This document shows positions 29,271 to 38,148 of a stretch of DNA of 40,234 bases, one piece after another. Origin of the DNA: Candidatus Zixiibacteriota bacterium (GTDB lineage Bacteria; Zixibacteria; MSB-5A5; GN15; FEB-12); contig JAWXAN010000014.1 in the NCBI GenBank assembly GCA_034439475.1, forward strand, positions 1-40,234. The letters are read 5' to 3'. The position numbers and the translations under genes are program-made. The notes beneath the pieces are model-generated. The model searched no databases, was not told the DNA's origin, and saw only the letters and a list, made by a program, of their open reading frames with translations. The number at the start of each line of letters is the position of its first letter. The stretch's first letter is position 1.

Positions 29271-31753
29271 GGATTGGCAGTTTCTGTCTCTGTTATAGTG
29301 TGCTTTGGCTTGCGTCGGCAATACACAAAATACCCACCAGCTATAATAACCAGATATATAGAGGTCAGCATTGTGGCCATTTTCCCTTTTGTGTAACGGG
29401 ACGAATGATACGAGAAAAGAATCTCGTGGTTTCCCGCTGGAACGGCCACCGCTCGGAATGCCCCGTCGGCGCGGAGTATTTTCGCAGGCTGACCACCGAC
29501 TGTGGCATGCCAGGCATCGAACCAGTTATCGGTCAACACAACGAGCGTGTTGTTCTCAGCGTGAACACCCACCTGAACGGTATCAAAGCCATACGAAACA
29601 AACCAAGCCGAATCTGTAGGGGATGACTCTCCTGAAACAGCCAAAGCTGGCTCTTCTTCGAGATAAACAAGGCGGCGAAGATCTGTCGTATCTTTTAACA
29701 CCAGTGGTGTAATCTGTGAGCGCTCAGGCAGAACCTGATACCGCGATGCGGTAAACACCCGAGGAATGGCGTTATCGTTTCTAAAAATCTGATCCGTTCC
29801 GAGTGTCGCTACCGGAACAACCGGCTGACTCCCAAAATAATTTGGAGGCAAACTTTGTCCGGCAGGCATAATCAGATATTTCACACCGGTTAAATTGAGC
29901 AATCGCGGCTCGCCGATATTCGGCATTCCGACTCCACCGAGAAGGTCATCGTACCAGCGAAGCTGGTTTCCATGATACCCTCCGACAATCTGCACATTCC
30001 ATTGAGGCAGGACTGCTTCCTGGGGCGAGCGCGGCGTGCGAATATCAAGCACCCGGTTTTGTCCCGCGTTTTGCTGAAGATAGGTCGTGACCGATGTAAC
30101 GGTGGTGTATTGCGATGGCTCTACAGTCTCCACAAACCGGCTGTTAAATCGGATGCCGTCAAACATCGGCAATGCAATCAAGACAAGAAAGAACGACGCA
30201 TTGACCTTTTCGCTCCTATAAAGCCAGATCACCAATGAGGCCAAGGCAGTGAAAAGAAAGGCAAACCACGCGCCTGACCTTATGGCAGGAAGATTGGCAT
30301 ACGCGACATCCAGCTTCGTAACGCCTTGCTGAACAGCCTGCGATGCGGCCTCGCTGTAAAAAAGGGATGTCCAAAGATCAATCATGCCTCGACCGGATGC
30401 AGAAAATGCAAGCGCGAGGAAAAGCAATAGTGCAGGCATCCCCCAGAGCAGATATTTGAACTTGCCGCTAAATCTGGGATCGTCACGTTTCCGTTCAATT
30501 ATTGCCTGCAAGCCCATAGCCCCAAGCATTGCCGCGCAGAACGAAAAGACGAACATTATCATTGACGGCGCGCGAAGCGACTCAACACCCGGTATGAGCC
30601 AGAAGAAAAGCCGAAATATCGGCGTGGTTGCGCCAAGGCCATACAAGAATGCGAATAGCGCGAGACCGCCAAAGAAATATGCATTCCTTCGGCGCGAGAA
30701 TAAAAGTCCGATTAGAGCAAGAAAGAATGCAATTATTCCAGCCGACTCAGAGTTATCTTTGAAGGCATTTTTGCCCCAATAATATGTCTGCGCGGCCTGG
30801 GTTGAAACACCGGGAAACTCAGGAATTATCAGTGAAAACGCCTCTTCCTCATGCATAGACCAAGACGTCGCCCAGTCCCAGCCTTTCTTGGTGTCGGCGC
30901 GCGGCGAAAATTCTGTCGTGTAGGTAACACCGGGATATATTTGTATGGCCGACAGACCCAGACCTATCACGACCCCGAACGCTGCCAGTGTGCCCGGCGC
31001 GACAAGCGAAGCAACCGGCCGCTTGTCCCGCAACATATTAATAAGTTTGAAAACTGTGAAGAAGAGCGATGCCAAAAGCGCAAAATAGGTCATCTGGATA
31101 TGCGGGGCAAGCAGTGTCAGCCCGATTATGAAGCCAAACATTGAGAAGTTAAAAAGCTGTTTCACACCGCTGTGGCTTTCGAAGCCGCGTTCGAGAAACA
31201 AAATAACGAGCGGAAAGAGTGATGTCACGAAAATTTTGCCATCATGGTATGGCGCAACTAAAGATACCAGATACGGCGCAAACATGTAACAAGAGGCCGC
31301 AAACAACGACGGCAGCTTTCCCAGTTTGAATTCCCTCGCGCAGAGATACATCCAGACTCCGGCCAGAAATATGTGAAGCACCAGATTATAGCTTAACATC
31401 CGCCACAGATCCCCCAGATTCCTGAATATGATAGACGGCGGATAGAGAATATCGCTGAAGAAGGATTCAATATATGGCATGCCGCCAAAGACATACGGAT
31501 TCCATTGGTCATTGACCGAGAAGAAGCCGATATGTTCGGCGATAAATTGCTTAACAAAAAATCCGGCCTGCAGAAAATCCGAACCGATTATCATATTTGT
31601 CGATGAAAAAAAGAAGTCCCGAAAGAGAATAACGAGGCCAACCGCAAATGCGGCGAACAGGAGAGGAGCAAGCCATTTCCATGACTCAATTTCATTTCTG
31701 TTTACCCGATGCGGACGGGCTGTTGTCTGTGTGGGTTTCTTTTTGACCGTCAT
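29267..31753 (-). CDS. YfhO-family polytopic membrane protein
   Basis: An 828-residue membrane protein of the YfhO/GT-C-like family. Some dozen hydrophobic segments span the first two thirds, starting from WLAPLLFAAFAVGLVILF, with the family's early loop GSDFLQAGFFVKQF and WNPYVFGGMPYIESFF and the YHDGKIFVTSLFPLVIL region. The last third is extracytoplasmic (QNRVLDIRT, NNTLVVLTDNWFDAWHATVGGQPAKI, FSYHSSRY), ending in a final span and basic tail. YfhO proteins are linked to lipoteichoic-acid glycosylation in Gram-positives and are taken as polyprenyl-phosphate-sugar-using transferases. Its coupling by ATGA to the DPM1-type gene downstream and a flippase-like gene upstream fits that role. Confidence 0.88.
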   Translation of the reverse strand: MTVKKKPTQTTARPHRVNRNEIESWKWLAPLLFAAFAVGLVILFRDFFFSSTNMIIGSDFLQAGFFVKQFIAEHIGFFSVNDQWNPYVFGGMPYIESFFSDILYPPSIIFRNLGDLWRMLSYNLVLHIFLAGVWMYLCAREFKLGKLPSLFAASCYMFAPYLVSLVAPYHDGKIFVTSLFPLVILFLERGFESHSGVKQLFNFSMFGFIIGLTLLAPHIQMTYFALLASLFFTVFKLINMLRDKRPVASLVAPGTLAAFGVVIGLGLSAIQIYPGVTYTTEFSPRADTKKGWDWATSWSMHEEEAFSLIIPEFPGVSTQAAQTYYWGKNAFKDNSESAGIIAFFLALIGLLFSRRRNAYFFGGLALFAFLYGLGATTPIFRLFFWLIPGVESLRAPSMIMFVFSFCAAMLGAMGLQAIIERKRDDPRFSGKFKYLLWGMPALLLFLALAFSASGRGMIDLWTSLFYSEAASQAVQQGVTKLDVAYANLPAIRSGAWFAFLFTALASLVIWLYRSEKVNASFFLVLIALPMFDGIRFNSRFVETVEPSQYTTVTSVTTYLQQNAGQNRVLDIRTPRSPQEAVLPQWNVQIVGGYHGNQLRWYDDLLGGVGMPNIGEPRLLNLTGVKYLIMPAGQSLPPNYFGSQPVVPVATLGTDQIFRNDNAIPRVFTASRYQVLPERSQITPLVLKDTTDLRRLVYLEEEPALAVSGESSPTDSAWFVSYGFDTVQVGVHAENNTLVVLTDNWFDAWHATVGGQPAKILRADGAFRAVAVPAGNHEILFSYHSSRYTKGKMATMLTSIYLVIIAGGYFVYCRRKPKHTITETETANP

Positions 31754-32751
31754 GACTTGCCCTGGCCGTTCTCGAAACGGATTCGGAAGGCGATTATTGT
31801 GGCAATAACCTCAGCAATGAGGTTCCATATTCGCGCGGCGAAGGCTATCCCCGCCGCAACCGGGCCAAGGAAAGGCATAAGCGCGCCAGTCAAAACCAAC
31901 TCGCGTGTGCCGATACCGCCGGGAGAAAATATCGCAAAATAGCCGGCCTGATAGGCAATGATAAATGCGCCGATACCGAGCACAAGCGGCAACTCGGCCT
32001 CCCCTGTTATTGACACGACAAACATCCAGAACGAAAATCCATATAATATCCAGCACGCAAAATATCCAAAATAAACCTTGAGAGCAACTGCTTTATCAAG
32101 CTTAAATTGTATTGTTGGCCGCTTAAGTAGTTTCAGCAGAAGGTTATACAATTGTAAAGTTTTGTTTGGCACAACCACAAAGAGCAGCGAGACCAGCATT
32201 GTCGCTATTCCGCCGATATAGAGGCTCGACCCAAGTTTTTGGCGTATCTCCGGCAATAACAAATCCGGATACAGCAAAAGTGTGCCGAAACCAACGACGA
32301 AAGCGGCCGGAATGCCAAACATCGTTGCTATACCCCACGATGCCACAGTGACAGCTCTATCAATTTTGAGCCGTTCGGCAAGATAAACCATACTCACCAC
32401 CTGCCAGATGCGCCCGGGAACGTACCGCCCTAAATTGGAGATATAACCAATCTTGAATCCGTATTTGAGCGGCACAGTATAACCGAATCCGCTCATGAGC
32501 ACACACCAGACATAGGAGAAAAAAGCTAAACTCAGTAGATGAAGCACAAGCGAACCAATAAGCAAAAGTGGATTGATATCCCACTTGAAACTCACGACAT
32601 CATCCCAATTTACAATAAGCTGTCGACCCGCGAAATAAACGACCACCAGTGTCAGGATGATTTTAATTCCGAAAGACAGCCATCGCCGGGACGGGTTTGG
32701 CTTGGTGTCACTTACGCGCGAAGTATCAGGACGTGTTGTCACAGTGAGCAT
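31750..32751 (-). CDS. LPG-synthase TM-like flippase protein (UPF0104 family)
   Basis: A 333-residue membrane protein related to the transmembrane part of MprF/lysylphosphatidylglycerol synthase. Eight or so spans; family marks RYVPGRIWQVVSMVYLAERL and FSPGGIGTRELVLTGALMPF with AARIWNLIAEV are clear. Members without the synthase domain often flip or help make glycolipids. It overlaps the YfhO gene by four bases (31750-31753, ATGA), which suggests they act together on a lipid-linked sugar. Confidence 0.88.
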   Translation of the reverse strand: MLTVTTRPDTSRVSDTKPNPSRRWLSFGIKIILTLVVVYFAGRQLIVNWDDVVSFKWDINPLLLIGSLVLHLLSLAFFSYVWCVLMSGFGYTVPLKYGFKIGYISNLGRYVPGRIWQVVSMVYLAERLKIDRAVTVASWGIATMFGIPAAFVVGFGTLLLYPDLLLPEIRQKLGSSLYIGGIATMLVSLLFVVVPNKTLQLYNLLLKLLKRPTIQFKLDKAVALKVYFGYFACWILYGFSFWMFVVSITGEAELPLVLGIGAFIIAYQAGYFAIFSPGGIGTRELVLTGALMPFLGPVAAGIAFAARIWNLIAEVIATIIAFRIRFENGQGKS

Positions 32752-32785
32752 TCACCTATTATGTGAATAATGGACATGGGCTGTC

Positions 32786-33778
32786 CTACCAGAGGTTGTC
32801 CATGTCAGAATCAAAAAACGAAACATGCATTTTGACCTTGATCGTCGGACTCATCATAATCGGATATGGCCGAGCGATAAACATTCCGTCCGATTTGTAG
32901 AGCGGCTCGTCGACAACCGAACTAATAGCCAATATCCCATCGACCCGATGTTCGATAGCATAACGCATCGCGACCGGCAAAAGCGCGGCTTTGGCTTTTT
33001 CGGTTCCGACTAGATCGCAGACTTTGACAATCGTTAAATCTCTCAAATCATTCCGAGCGCGGCGAAAAATCAGATAGCCATCGATTCCGAATCGGTAGCA
33101 AAAGTATTCGCGGTTCGGCTGACTGAGTTTATAATTGAGATAGACCGCATCGCGGATACCGTACAACTCATATCGTTCAGAGAGAAGCTCATCCCATTTT
33201 GTGTCCCATTCCGGCAAAAATGCCTCAAATTTCGTCACCGAGTCGGCGTTGACTTTTGTCTGCGCGGGAAAAACAAAATTCGCGAGTTTGATTGCAGGCG
33301 CGAGTTTCGTCGACTTTCCAAGATATTTAAGCGCTCGGGTCGGTTTGAAAAAACGACCGTACATTTTGACCGAGTCTTTTCTAATAACATGGCCGCGACG
33401 GATATAGACTTGGTCAACCCCGGCCACCATCCCGACGCCGGTATATTTCATTGGGGGCGAATTCTCGATGACTGTCAGCAATCCCCGCCCGGCCTGCTTG
33501 CGGATTTCGTTGTCGGACGTGTCGACAACGAATGTAACACCCCAGCCGATTTGCTCTCCTCCGCTTCGATTGCTCGGTTTGCCATAGTGGAATTCATGCG
33601 GTATCTGGGCGATGTAGCCGACAATTCGATTGTCGACCATAGCAATATGCTGATGGCATTTCTGCCAGCGAATGATTGAGCCTTCGCCAAGTTCGGGATG
33701 GGTAGGGCTCCATTTTTTTAGAAATGCGAGCAGTTCGTCCATTTGTTCAGAACGGAAGGGTTGGATTGTTACTTGCAC
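32786..33778 (-). CDS. GNAT-fold acyltransferase-like protein with two domains
   Basis: A 330-residue protein with an N-terminal GNAT-like domain (residues of about 1-140: IVGYIAQIPHEFHYG, then VVDTSDNEIRKQAGRGLL, an acetyl-CoA loop of the RxxGxG kind in degenerate form, and GVDQVYIRRGHV) and a second GNAT-like half from about 190 (YFCYRFGIDGYLIFRRARND, VCDLVGTEKAKAALLPVAMR). Tandem GNAT arrangements are seen in N-acyltransferases and in FemABX-like enzymes acting on cell-surface precursors. The substrate is not identified. GTG at 33778 is the start by frame. It sits between glycosylation genes, which hints at sugar or lipid acylation. Confidence 0.7.
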   Translation of the reverse strand: MQVTIQPFRSEQMDELLAFLKKWSPTHPELGEGSIIRWQKCHQHIAMVDNRIVGYIAQIPHEFHYGKPSNRSGGEQIGWGVTFVVDTSDNEIRKQAGRGLLTVIENSPPMKYTGVGMVAGVDQVYIRRGHVIRKDSVKMYGRFFKPTRALKYLGKSTKLAPAIKLANFVFPAQTKVNADSVTKFEAFLPEWDTKWDELLSERYELYGIRDAVYLNYKLSQPNREYFCYRFGIDGYLIFRRARNDLRDLTIVKVCDLVGTEKAKAALLPVAMRYAIEHRVDGILAISSVVDEPLYKSDGMFIARPYPIMMSPTIKVKMHVSFFDSDMDNLW

Positions 33779-33864
33779 AATATCTTTTCTGGATTATTCA
33801 GTAGTTGTTGCCTTAAATCTCTCGGTATGCTTTACTACAATGCCTTAATTCCACACACTCTGGA

Positions 33865-34824
33865 CTACTTGTCCTTTAACTCATCTAATATGGCTTTGGT
33901 TTTTTTTCTCAGATCCCCAATCTCCTCTTTAAGCGCGGTCTGACCCTCTGAGACAAATCCAAGAAGAAAAAGTGACATACCCACACCTATCAATAAGAGC
34001 ACCAGATATAAGTACGTCCGATCTCCATGACCGAGCACAAAGCGATGATAGATTGCGTAGAGGCCGACAAGAAATCCCAGCAAAAGCACCAGCGCTCCTG
34101 TGCCCCCAAAGAACAAAAGCGGTTTACGCAAAAACGTTATCTGAAATTTCACCGCAAGCATATCGAGCACACCGACCGGCACACGCCACACAGAGAATTT
34201 GGTCTTCCCCCATGCGCGTTCGTAAAGAGGGACTTTCACTTCTTCAATTCGATATCCTTCGTTGGCCGCCAACACCACCAAGTACCGATGCCAGTCCTTG
34301 CGCAAAAAGATGTTTTCTACAACTTCACGTTTGAAGGCCTTCACCGAATTCAGATCATGAACTTTGAGATTAAAAATCTTCTGCGAAAACCAGTTGTAGA
34401 CTTTGGACACAAATTTCTTGTTGTATTTCCCCTGCTTCCAGCCGGTGCACAGGTCGGCTCCATCGGCGATGGGAGCGATGAGCGCGGGGATATCTTCGGG
34501 AAGGTACTGCAAATCCGCCGGATAAAAGACATAGACCGATCCGGTCGCTGTCGCAAACCCACTCTGCAGGGCTTCGGTCAAACCGCGGTTTCTCTGGTGC
34601 GAGGCGTATTTTATGAAGGGGTACTTCTTTGCGTTTAGGGAAATTTTGCACAAAGTGTTGTCAGTGGAGCCGTCATCGACATAGACAAGTTCTCCCTCAA
34701 AGGGCGCTGTGAGGAGCATCTCGGCATAGAGACGGCAAAACTCATCAATATTCCCTTCCTCATTCATGGCGGGAACGATGGTCGATACGATAAATGGATA
34801 TTTTTCTTTTAGTGCCACACTCAA
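33865..34824 (-). CDS. GT2 glycosyltransferase with two C-terminal membrane spans (GtrB-like)
   Basis: A 319-residue membrane-bound GT2 enzyme. The catalytic part has VSTIVPAMNEEGNIDEFCRL, LVYVDDGSTDNTLCKI, NRGLTEALQSGFATATG and the metal site PADLQYLPEDIP, with the Ser/Lys-rich acceptor segment WFSQKIFNLKVHDLNSVKAF. Two spans follow from about 235 (PLLFFGGTGALVLLLGFLVG and TYLYLVLLLIGVGMSLFLLG), and a final coiled-coil-like segment (EEIGDLRKKTKAILDELKDK). This is the bactoprenol-glucosyl or -mannosyl transferase type (GtrB). TTG at 34824 is the start by frame; GTG 34818 is an alternative. It is the first gene of the glycosylation run. Confidence 0.85.
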   Translation of the reverse strand: MSVALKEKYPFIVSTIVPAMNEEGNIDEFCRLYAEMLLTAPFEGELVYVDDGSTDNTLCKISLNAKKYPFIKYASHQRNRGLTEALQSGFATATGSVYVFYPADLQYLPEDIPALIAPIADGADLCTGWKQGKYNKKFVSKVYNWFSQKIFNLKVHDLNSVKAFKREVVENIFLRKDWHRYLVVLAANEGYRIEEVKVPLYERAWGKTKFSVWRVPVGVLDMLAVKFQITFLRKPLLFFGGTGALVLLLGFLVGLYAIYHRFVLGHGDRTYLYLVLLLIGVGMSLFLLGFVSEGQTALKEEIGDLRKKTKAILDELKDK

Positions 34825-35132
34825 TAATCTTTCTGTTTGTTTGCTAACGCCATCACTCGCTTGGGATTGTGCTTCGCGTTAACTCGGGCTTAAAGAATAG
34901 CTATAATGCCAAAAACTCAACGTTTTTCTTCATAACCTTGTACTTTGGAACTATAGAACGCTCATTAATTGATTTTGTCGGCATATATTCCATACTACTC
35001 CTGTATAAAAGTTGGAAACTCAATAAGCTGGCCACACGAGTCGACTGCGCACATAAAGGCAGAGGGATTCGGTTTTACCATCTTTTCACTAGTGACTTTG
35101 CGCTTTCCGACATTAACCCAAGGAGGGCTTTC
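34825..35132. other. Divergent intergenic region
   Basis: About 308 bases separating the GtrB-like gene (minus) and the small membrane protein gene (plus). It is AT-rich and should hold both promoters, but I do not see a clear pair of -35/-10 boxes on either side. The open frame that extends the plus-strand gene back to 34869 has no ribosome site and is not considered coding. Confidence 0.45.
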
Positions 35133-35642
35133 ATGTCTCAGACCGAGAAAGAGATCTCGCAACCGCCTAAACCTCCTAAAATCAGCCGATACCTCTCCCC
35201 TCCTTGGTCTCGTATAATCGGTGTTTTGATAATTTTGACGATTCCGCTGCTGGCGTTATTTGGTGTGTTCGGGATAAAAAGGACGAGCCAGCAGATCACA
35301 GGGGATGGGATCAAAGTTTACATGAGCTACGCGACATTGCACCGATTCAAAACAGTTGAACTCATAGATATGGACGTGGGAAATATCTCACCGAACCCCC
35401 TGCCTAAAATTACGATTGTCTTCGATACCGGCTATATCGCAGGCTTTTCAAAAGTTGAGTTCATGCCCCACATTGAACAAGCATACGAAATTGTGTTAAA
35501 CGATGTTTTGCCCCATGAGAGACGGAAAGTCATTGTCGAACTGGAAGCAAAGAAATATGGCAGATGCGATGGAACAATACACATCCATACAGAAGGCGCG
35601 TCGCCTCTTTCAATGTACATTTCAATCTTTGTATATCCGTAG
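35133..35642 (+). CDS. Small single-span membrane protein, unknown function
   Basis: A 169-residue protein without a family I can name. The N-terminal 25 residues are Pro/Lys/Ser-rich and cytoplasmic, followed by one span (IIGVLIILTIPLLALFGVFG) and a presumably periplasmic beta-rich domain of about 120 residues (VELIDMDVGNISPNPLPKIT, RRKVIVELEAKKYGRCDGTI). AAGGAGG lies 7 bases before the ATG at 35133, which fixes the start. The frameshifted DUF421 gene begins 9 bases after its stop, so the two form an operon. Confidence 0.75.
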   Translation: MSQTEKEISQPPKPPKISRYLSPPWSRIIGVLIILTIPLLALFGVFGIKRTSQQITGDGIKVYMSYATLHRFKTVELIDMDVGNISPNPLPKITIVFDTGYIAGFSKVEFMPHIEQAYEIVLNDVLPHERRKVIVELEAKKYGRCDGTIHIHTEGASPLSMYISIFVYP

Positions 35643-35651
35643 GAGAAGAAT

Positions 35652-36138
35652 ATGGAAGCAGTCATACCCGTTGCTTTTGTTTATGTTGTGGTGTTTGTCG
35701 CTTTTCGCATACTTGGCAAGCGCGAACTAAGCCGGCTCTCGCCATTTGAACTTGTCACAATTATGCTCATTCCCGAGATATTCAGCCCGTCGCTAAGCCG
35801 CCGATGATTATTCTATGACCAATGCCGTCATGGGAGCCGGGACCCTGTTCAGTCTGGTCTTTATTACCTCAGCCCTGAGTCATCGTTTTAAAAAGGTTGA
35901 GAATATCCTGGCCGGTACGCCGACGGTTCTCGTACACAATGGAAAATTTTGTGTGAAGAATATGAATAGTGAATTGGTCTCGAACGAAGAATTTTACGGA
36001 GAGATGGGGAAAGCGGGATTAGAAGAAATCTCACAGGTCAAGTGGGGGATACTGGAAGACGACGGCCAATTCTCATTCATTCCAATCAAGCCGGAGGACA
36101 AACATACCAAAGCCAAACCGAAAGAGTTTAGCGGCTAA
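35652..36138 (+). pseudogene. DUF421 (YetF-family) membrane protein gene with a single-base frameshift
   Basis: The gene starts at ATG 35652 (AGGAG 8 bases away) with the YetF/DUF421 N-terminus: VAFVYVVVFVAFRILGKREL and SRLSPFELVTIMLIPEIFSP. At about 35801-35803 one extra C shifts the frame and gives a TGA at 35805-35807 after 51 residues. In the next frame the expected continuation follows at once: DDYSMTNAVMGAGTLFSLVF, then AGTPTVLVHNGKFCVKN and EEISQVKWGILEDDGQFSFI, the normal DUF421 C-terminus. Removing one base would give one intact protein of about 162 residues. DUF421 proteins are three-span membrane proteins of unknown role, linked to stress and sporulation in Bacillus. This is either a real recent mutation, programmed slippage or a sequencing error. 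Confidence 0.85.
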
Positions 36139-36156
36139 AGAACTAACACAATCGTA

Positions 36157-36822
36157 TTAGATATGTAAATTGAATTCCAGCGTGGTTTCGCTGGTTTCAT
36201 CGGCATGGGCGAGAATCGTGCCGTCGCCCGCGACAATCATCGATGACCCGCCGAACACATTTGTGCCATCATCCCCCACTGCATTGACAGCTACTATCAT
36301 TGCGCCAGTAGATTGGGCCCGCTCGACGATGAGCCGCTTCCAATCATGTATTCGGACATTGGGCCAGGCGGCAGGCAGAAAAATAATTGGGACCTTTTCT
36401 TTCTTGAGATTCTCGAAAATGTCCGGAAAACGGAGGTCGTAGCAGATCGCCGAGCCGACACGTCCAAAATCTGTTTCAAATATCCCTGCTTGTTTGCCCG
36501 GTGAGTAAACTGTGGTTTCGTTCATGCCCGGGAAGAGATTTATCTTTTTGTAGATTTGGTACTTATCCTTATGGAAATATCCGTAGGAGTTAAAAAGACC
36601 ATCGGTCGACAGATACGGGAATCCGGCCATGACTCGAAAATCATGCTTTGAGAATTGCGCCTGAATTGCTTTGAAATCGGGGACCTCGCGAGTTGTGTAG
36701 AGACAGCCCGATGTGGCCAGCTCTCCGAAGCAAACAAGTTCTACTTTTCTTGCCTTGGCCAAATCCAAATATGGTGTTAGGTCCGAGGTGTTGACATGTT
36801 TTTGGACGAGCAAAGTTTTCAT
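36157..36822 (-). CDS. Carbon-nitrogen hydrolase (nitrilase superfamily)
   Basis: A 221-residue nitrilase-superfamily amidase. The catalytic triad is visible: Glu34 in CFGELATSG, Lys93 in IYKKINLFPGMNE and Cys127 in GSAICYDLRFPDIF. The later conserved WPNVRIHDWKRLIVERAQS and GGSSMIVAGDGTILA are also typical. The protein is shorter than the usual 260 residues, lacking part of the start; the ATG at 36822 gives a plausible MKTLLVQKHVNT N-terminus. Members such as omega-amidase (Nit2/YafV-like) are likely. Its start lies 12 bases after pyrC, making it the last gene of the pyr operon, so a role in pyrimidine or amide turnover is possible but not shown. Confidence 0.85.
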   Translation of the reverse strand: MKTLLVQKHVNTSDLTPYLDLAKARKVELVCFGELATSGCLYTTREVPDFKAIQAQFSKHDFRVMAGFPYLSTDGLFNSYGYFHKDKYQIYKKINLFPGMNETTVYSPGKQAGIFETDFGRVGSAICYDLRFPDIFENLKKEKVPIIFLPAAWPNVRIHDWKRLIVERAQSTGAMIVAVNAVGDDGTNVFGGSSMIVAGDGTILAHADETSETTLEFNLHI

Positions 36823-36834
36823 AGTATCTATCTT

Positions 36835-38148
36835 CTATAACTCGAAAACTGTCCGGCCGTTCAAAATTGTTCTTACAACCTGCCCTGAGAGCTTATAACC
36901 CACAAACGGAGAGTTCTTTGACCGCGAGCGGAATTTCTCGCGCGATACTGTCCATTTCTTATCGGGATCGATAATCGTTATGTCTGCTTCTGAACCGATT
37001 GAGAGGGTTCCGCCGGGAAGATTGAATATCCTCGCGGGATGAATTGTCATTTTCTGAATTGCATCTCCCCAGTCCAAATAGCCTTTGTCAATGAGGTACG
37101 TTTTCACAAGCCCCACTGTTGTTTCGAGTCCGATCATACCGGCCGGAGCCTGATCAAACTCGGAGTCTTTGCTTTCATCAGAATGCGGGGCATGGTCTGA
37201 GGCAATGCAATCGATAGTGCCATCAACTAAACCCTCGATTACCGCCGCCACATCGTCTGCCGTCCGCAGCGGAGGATTGACACGTAAATTCGTGCTGAAC
37301 TCTTTTCCTATCTCTTCATCAGTCAAAACAAAATGGTGCGGGCAGGCTTCAGTTGTGACAAGAATCCCTTCGCGCTTGGCCTGCCTGATAGCATCGACCG
37401 CGCGGCGAGTGGAAATATGTTGAATATGAAGTCTCGCGCCGGTGAGTCTGCAAAGGGCAAGGTCACGCAGGACTGCAATCTCCTCCCCTACAGCGGGCGC
37501 GCCTTTGAGTCCAAGTCGTGTGGATTCAAACGATTCATTCATCACCCCGCCAGCGCAGAGATACTGATCCTCGGCATGCTGCATAACCGGGATATTGAAC
37601 ATTTTGGAATACTCCATCGCGTTGCGCATGATCTCAGGATTCTGGACATAATGGCCGTCATCGGTTATCGCAACCGCGCCCATTTTGACCAGATCGCCGA
37701 TTTCGGAAAGCTGTTTCCCTTCGATATTTTGGGTGATCGCGCCGACCACATAGACCCGGGCATTTGCATTCTTCGCTCTGTCTTGCACAAATTTGACTGT
37801 CTCCTGACTGTCAATTCGCGGTGTTGTGTTGGGCATACAGCAAACCGAAGTAAATCCTCCGGCGGCGGCGGCGTTGCATCCGCTTTCGACCGTTTCGGCG
37901 TCCTCCCGACCCGGTTCACGGAGATGGACATGGCAGTCTATAAGTCCCGGCACCACTAATTTTCCGGTTGCATCTATAATCTGATCATAGTCAAGTCCGC
38001 TTATCATTTTTTGTATTGCGACAGAATTTTTTTCGATTCCGGCTATTTTACCATCTTTGATAAAGAGATGGGCGTCGTTTGAAAAACCCAGAGCCGGATC
38101 GATAACCCGTCCCCCTTTTATCACAAAATCATATTTCTTGCTGGCCAT
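36835..38148 (-). CDS. pyrC: Dihydroorotase (class I PyrC)
   Basis: PyrC closes carbamoyl-aspartate to dihydroorotate in de novo pyrimidine synthesis. The 437-residue amidohydrolase has the metal-binding DCHVHLREPG (His73, His75), later QHISTRRAVDAI, PHHFVLTDEEIG and the catalytic Asp in IASDHAPHSDES. The N- and C-terminal beta parts (IKDGKIAGIE, GSEADITIIDPDKKWTVSRE) fit the long class I form of Gram-positives, Bacteroidetes and Aquifex. One-base overlap with pyrB at 38148; the nitrilase gene follows 12 bases downstream. Confidence 0.96.
   Translation of the reverse strand: MASKKYDFVIKGGRVIDPALGFSNDAHLFIKDGKIAGIEKNSVAIQKMISGLDYDQIIDATGKLVVPGLIDCHVHLREPGREDAETVESGCNAAAAGGFTSVCCMPNTTPRIDSQETVKFVQDRAKNANARVYVVGAITQNIEGKQLSEIGDLVKMGAVAITDDGHYVQNPEIMRNAMEYSKMFNIPVMQHAEDQYLCAGGVMNESFESTRLGLKGAPAVGEEIAVLRDLALCRLTGARLHIQHISTRRAVDAIRQAKREGILVTTEACPHHFVLTDEEIGKEFSTNLRVNPPLRTADDVAAVIEGLVDGTIDCIASDHAPHSDESKDSEFDQAPAGMIGLETTVGLVKTYLIDKGYLDWGDAIQKMTIHPARIFNLPGGTLSIGSEADITIIDPDKKWTVSREKFRSRSKNSPFVGYKLSGQVVRTILNGRTVFEL

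Noticed and set aside
34869-35132. N-terminal extension of the plus-strand membrane protein back to 34869
   Set aside because: No ribosome site and unlikely sequence; AAGGAGG at 35120-35126 fits ATG 35133.
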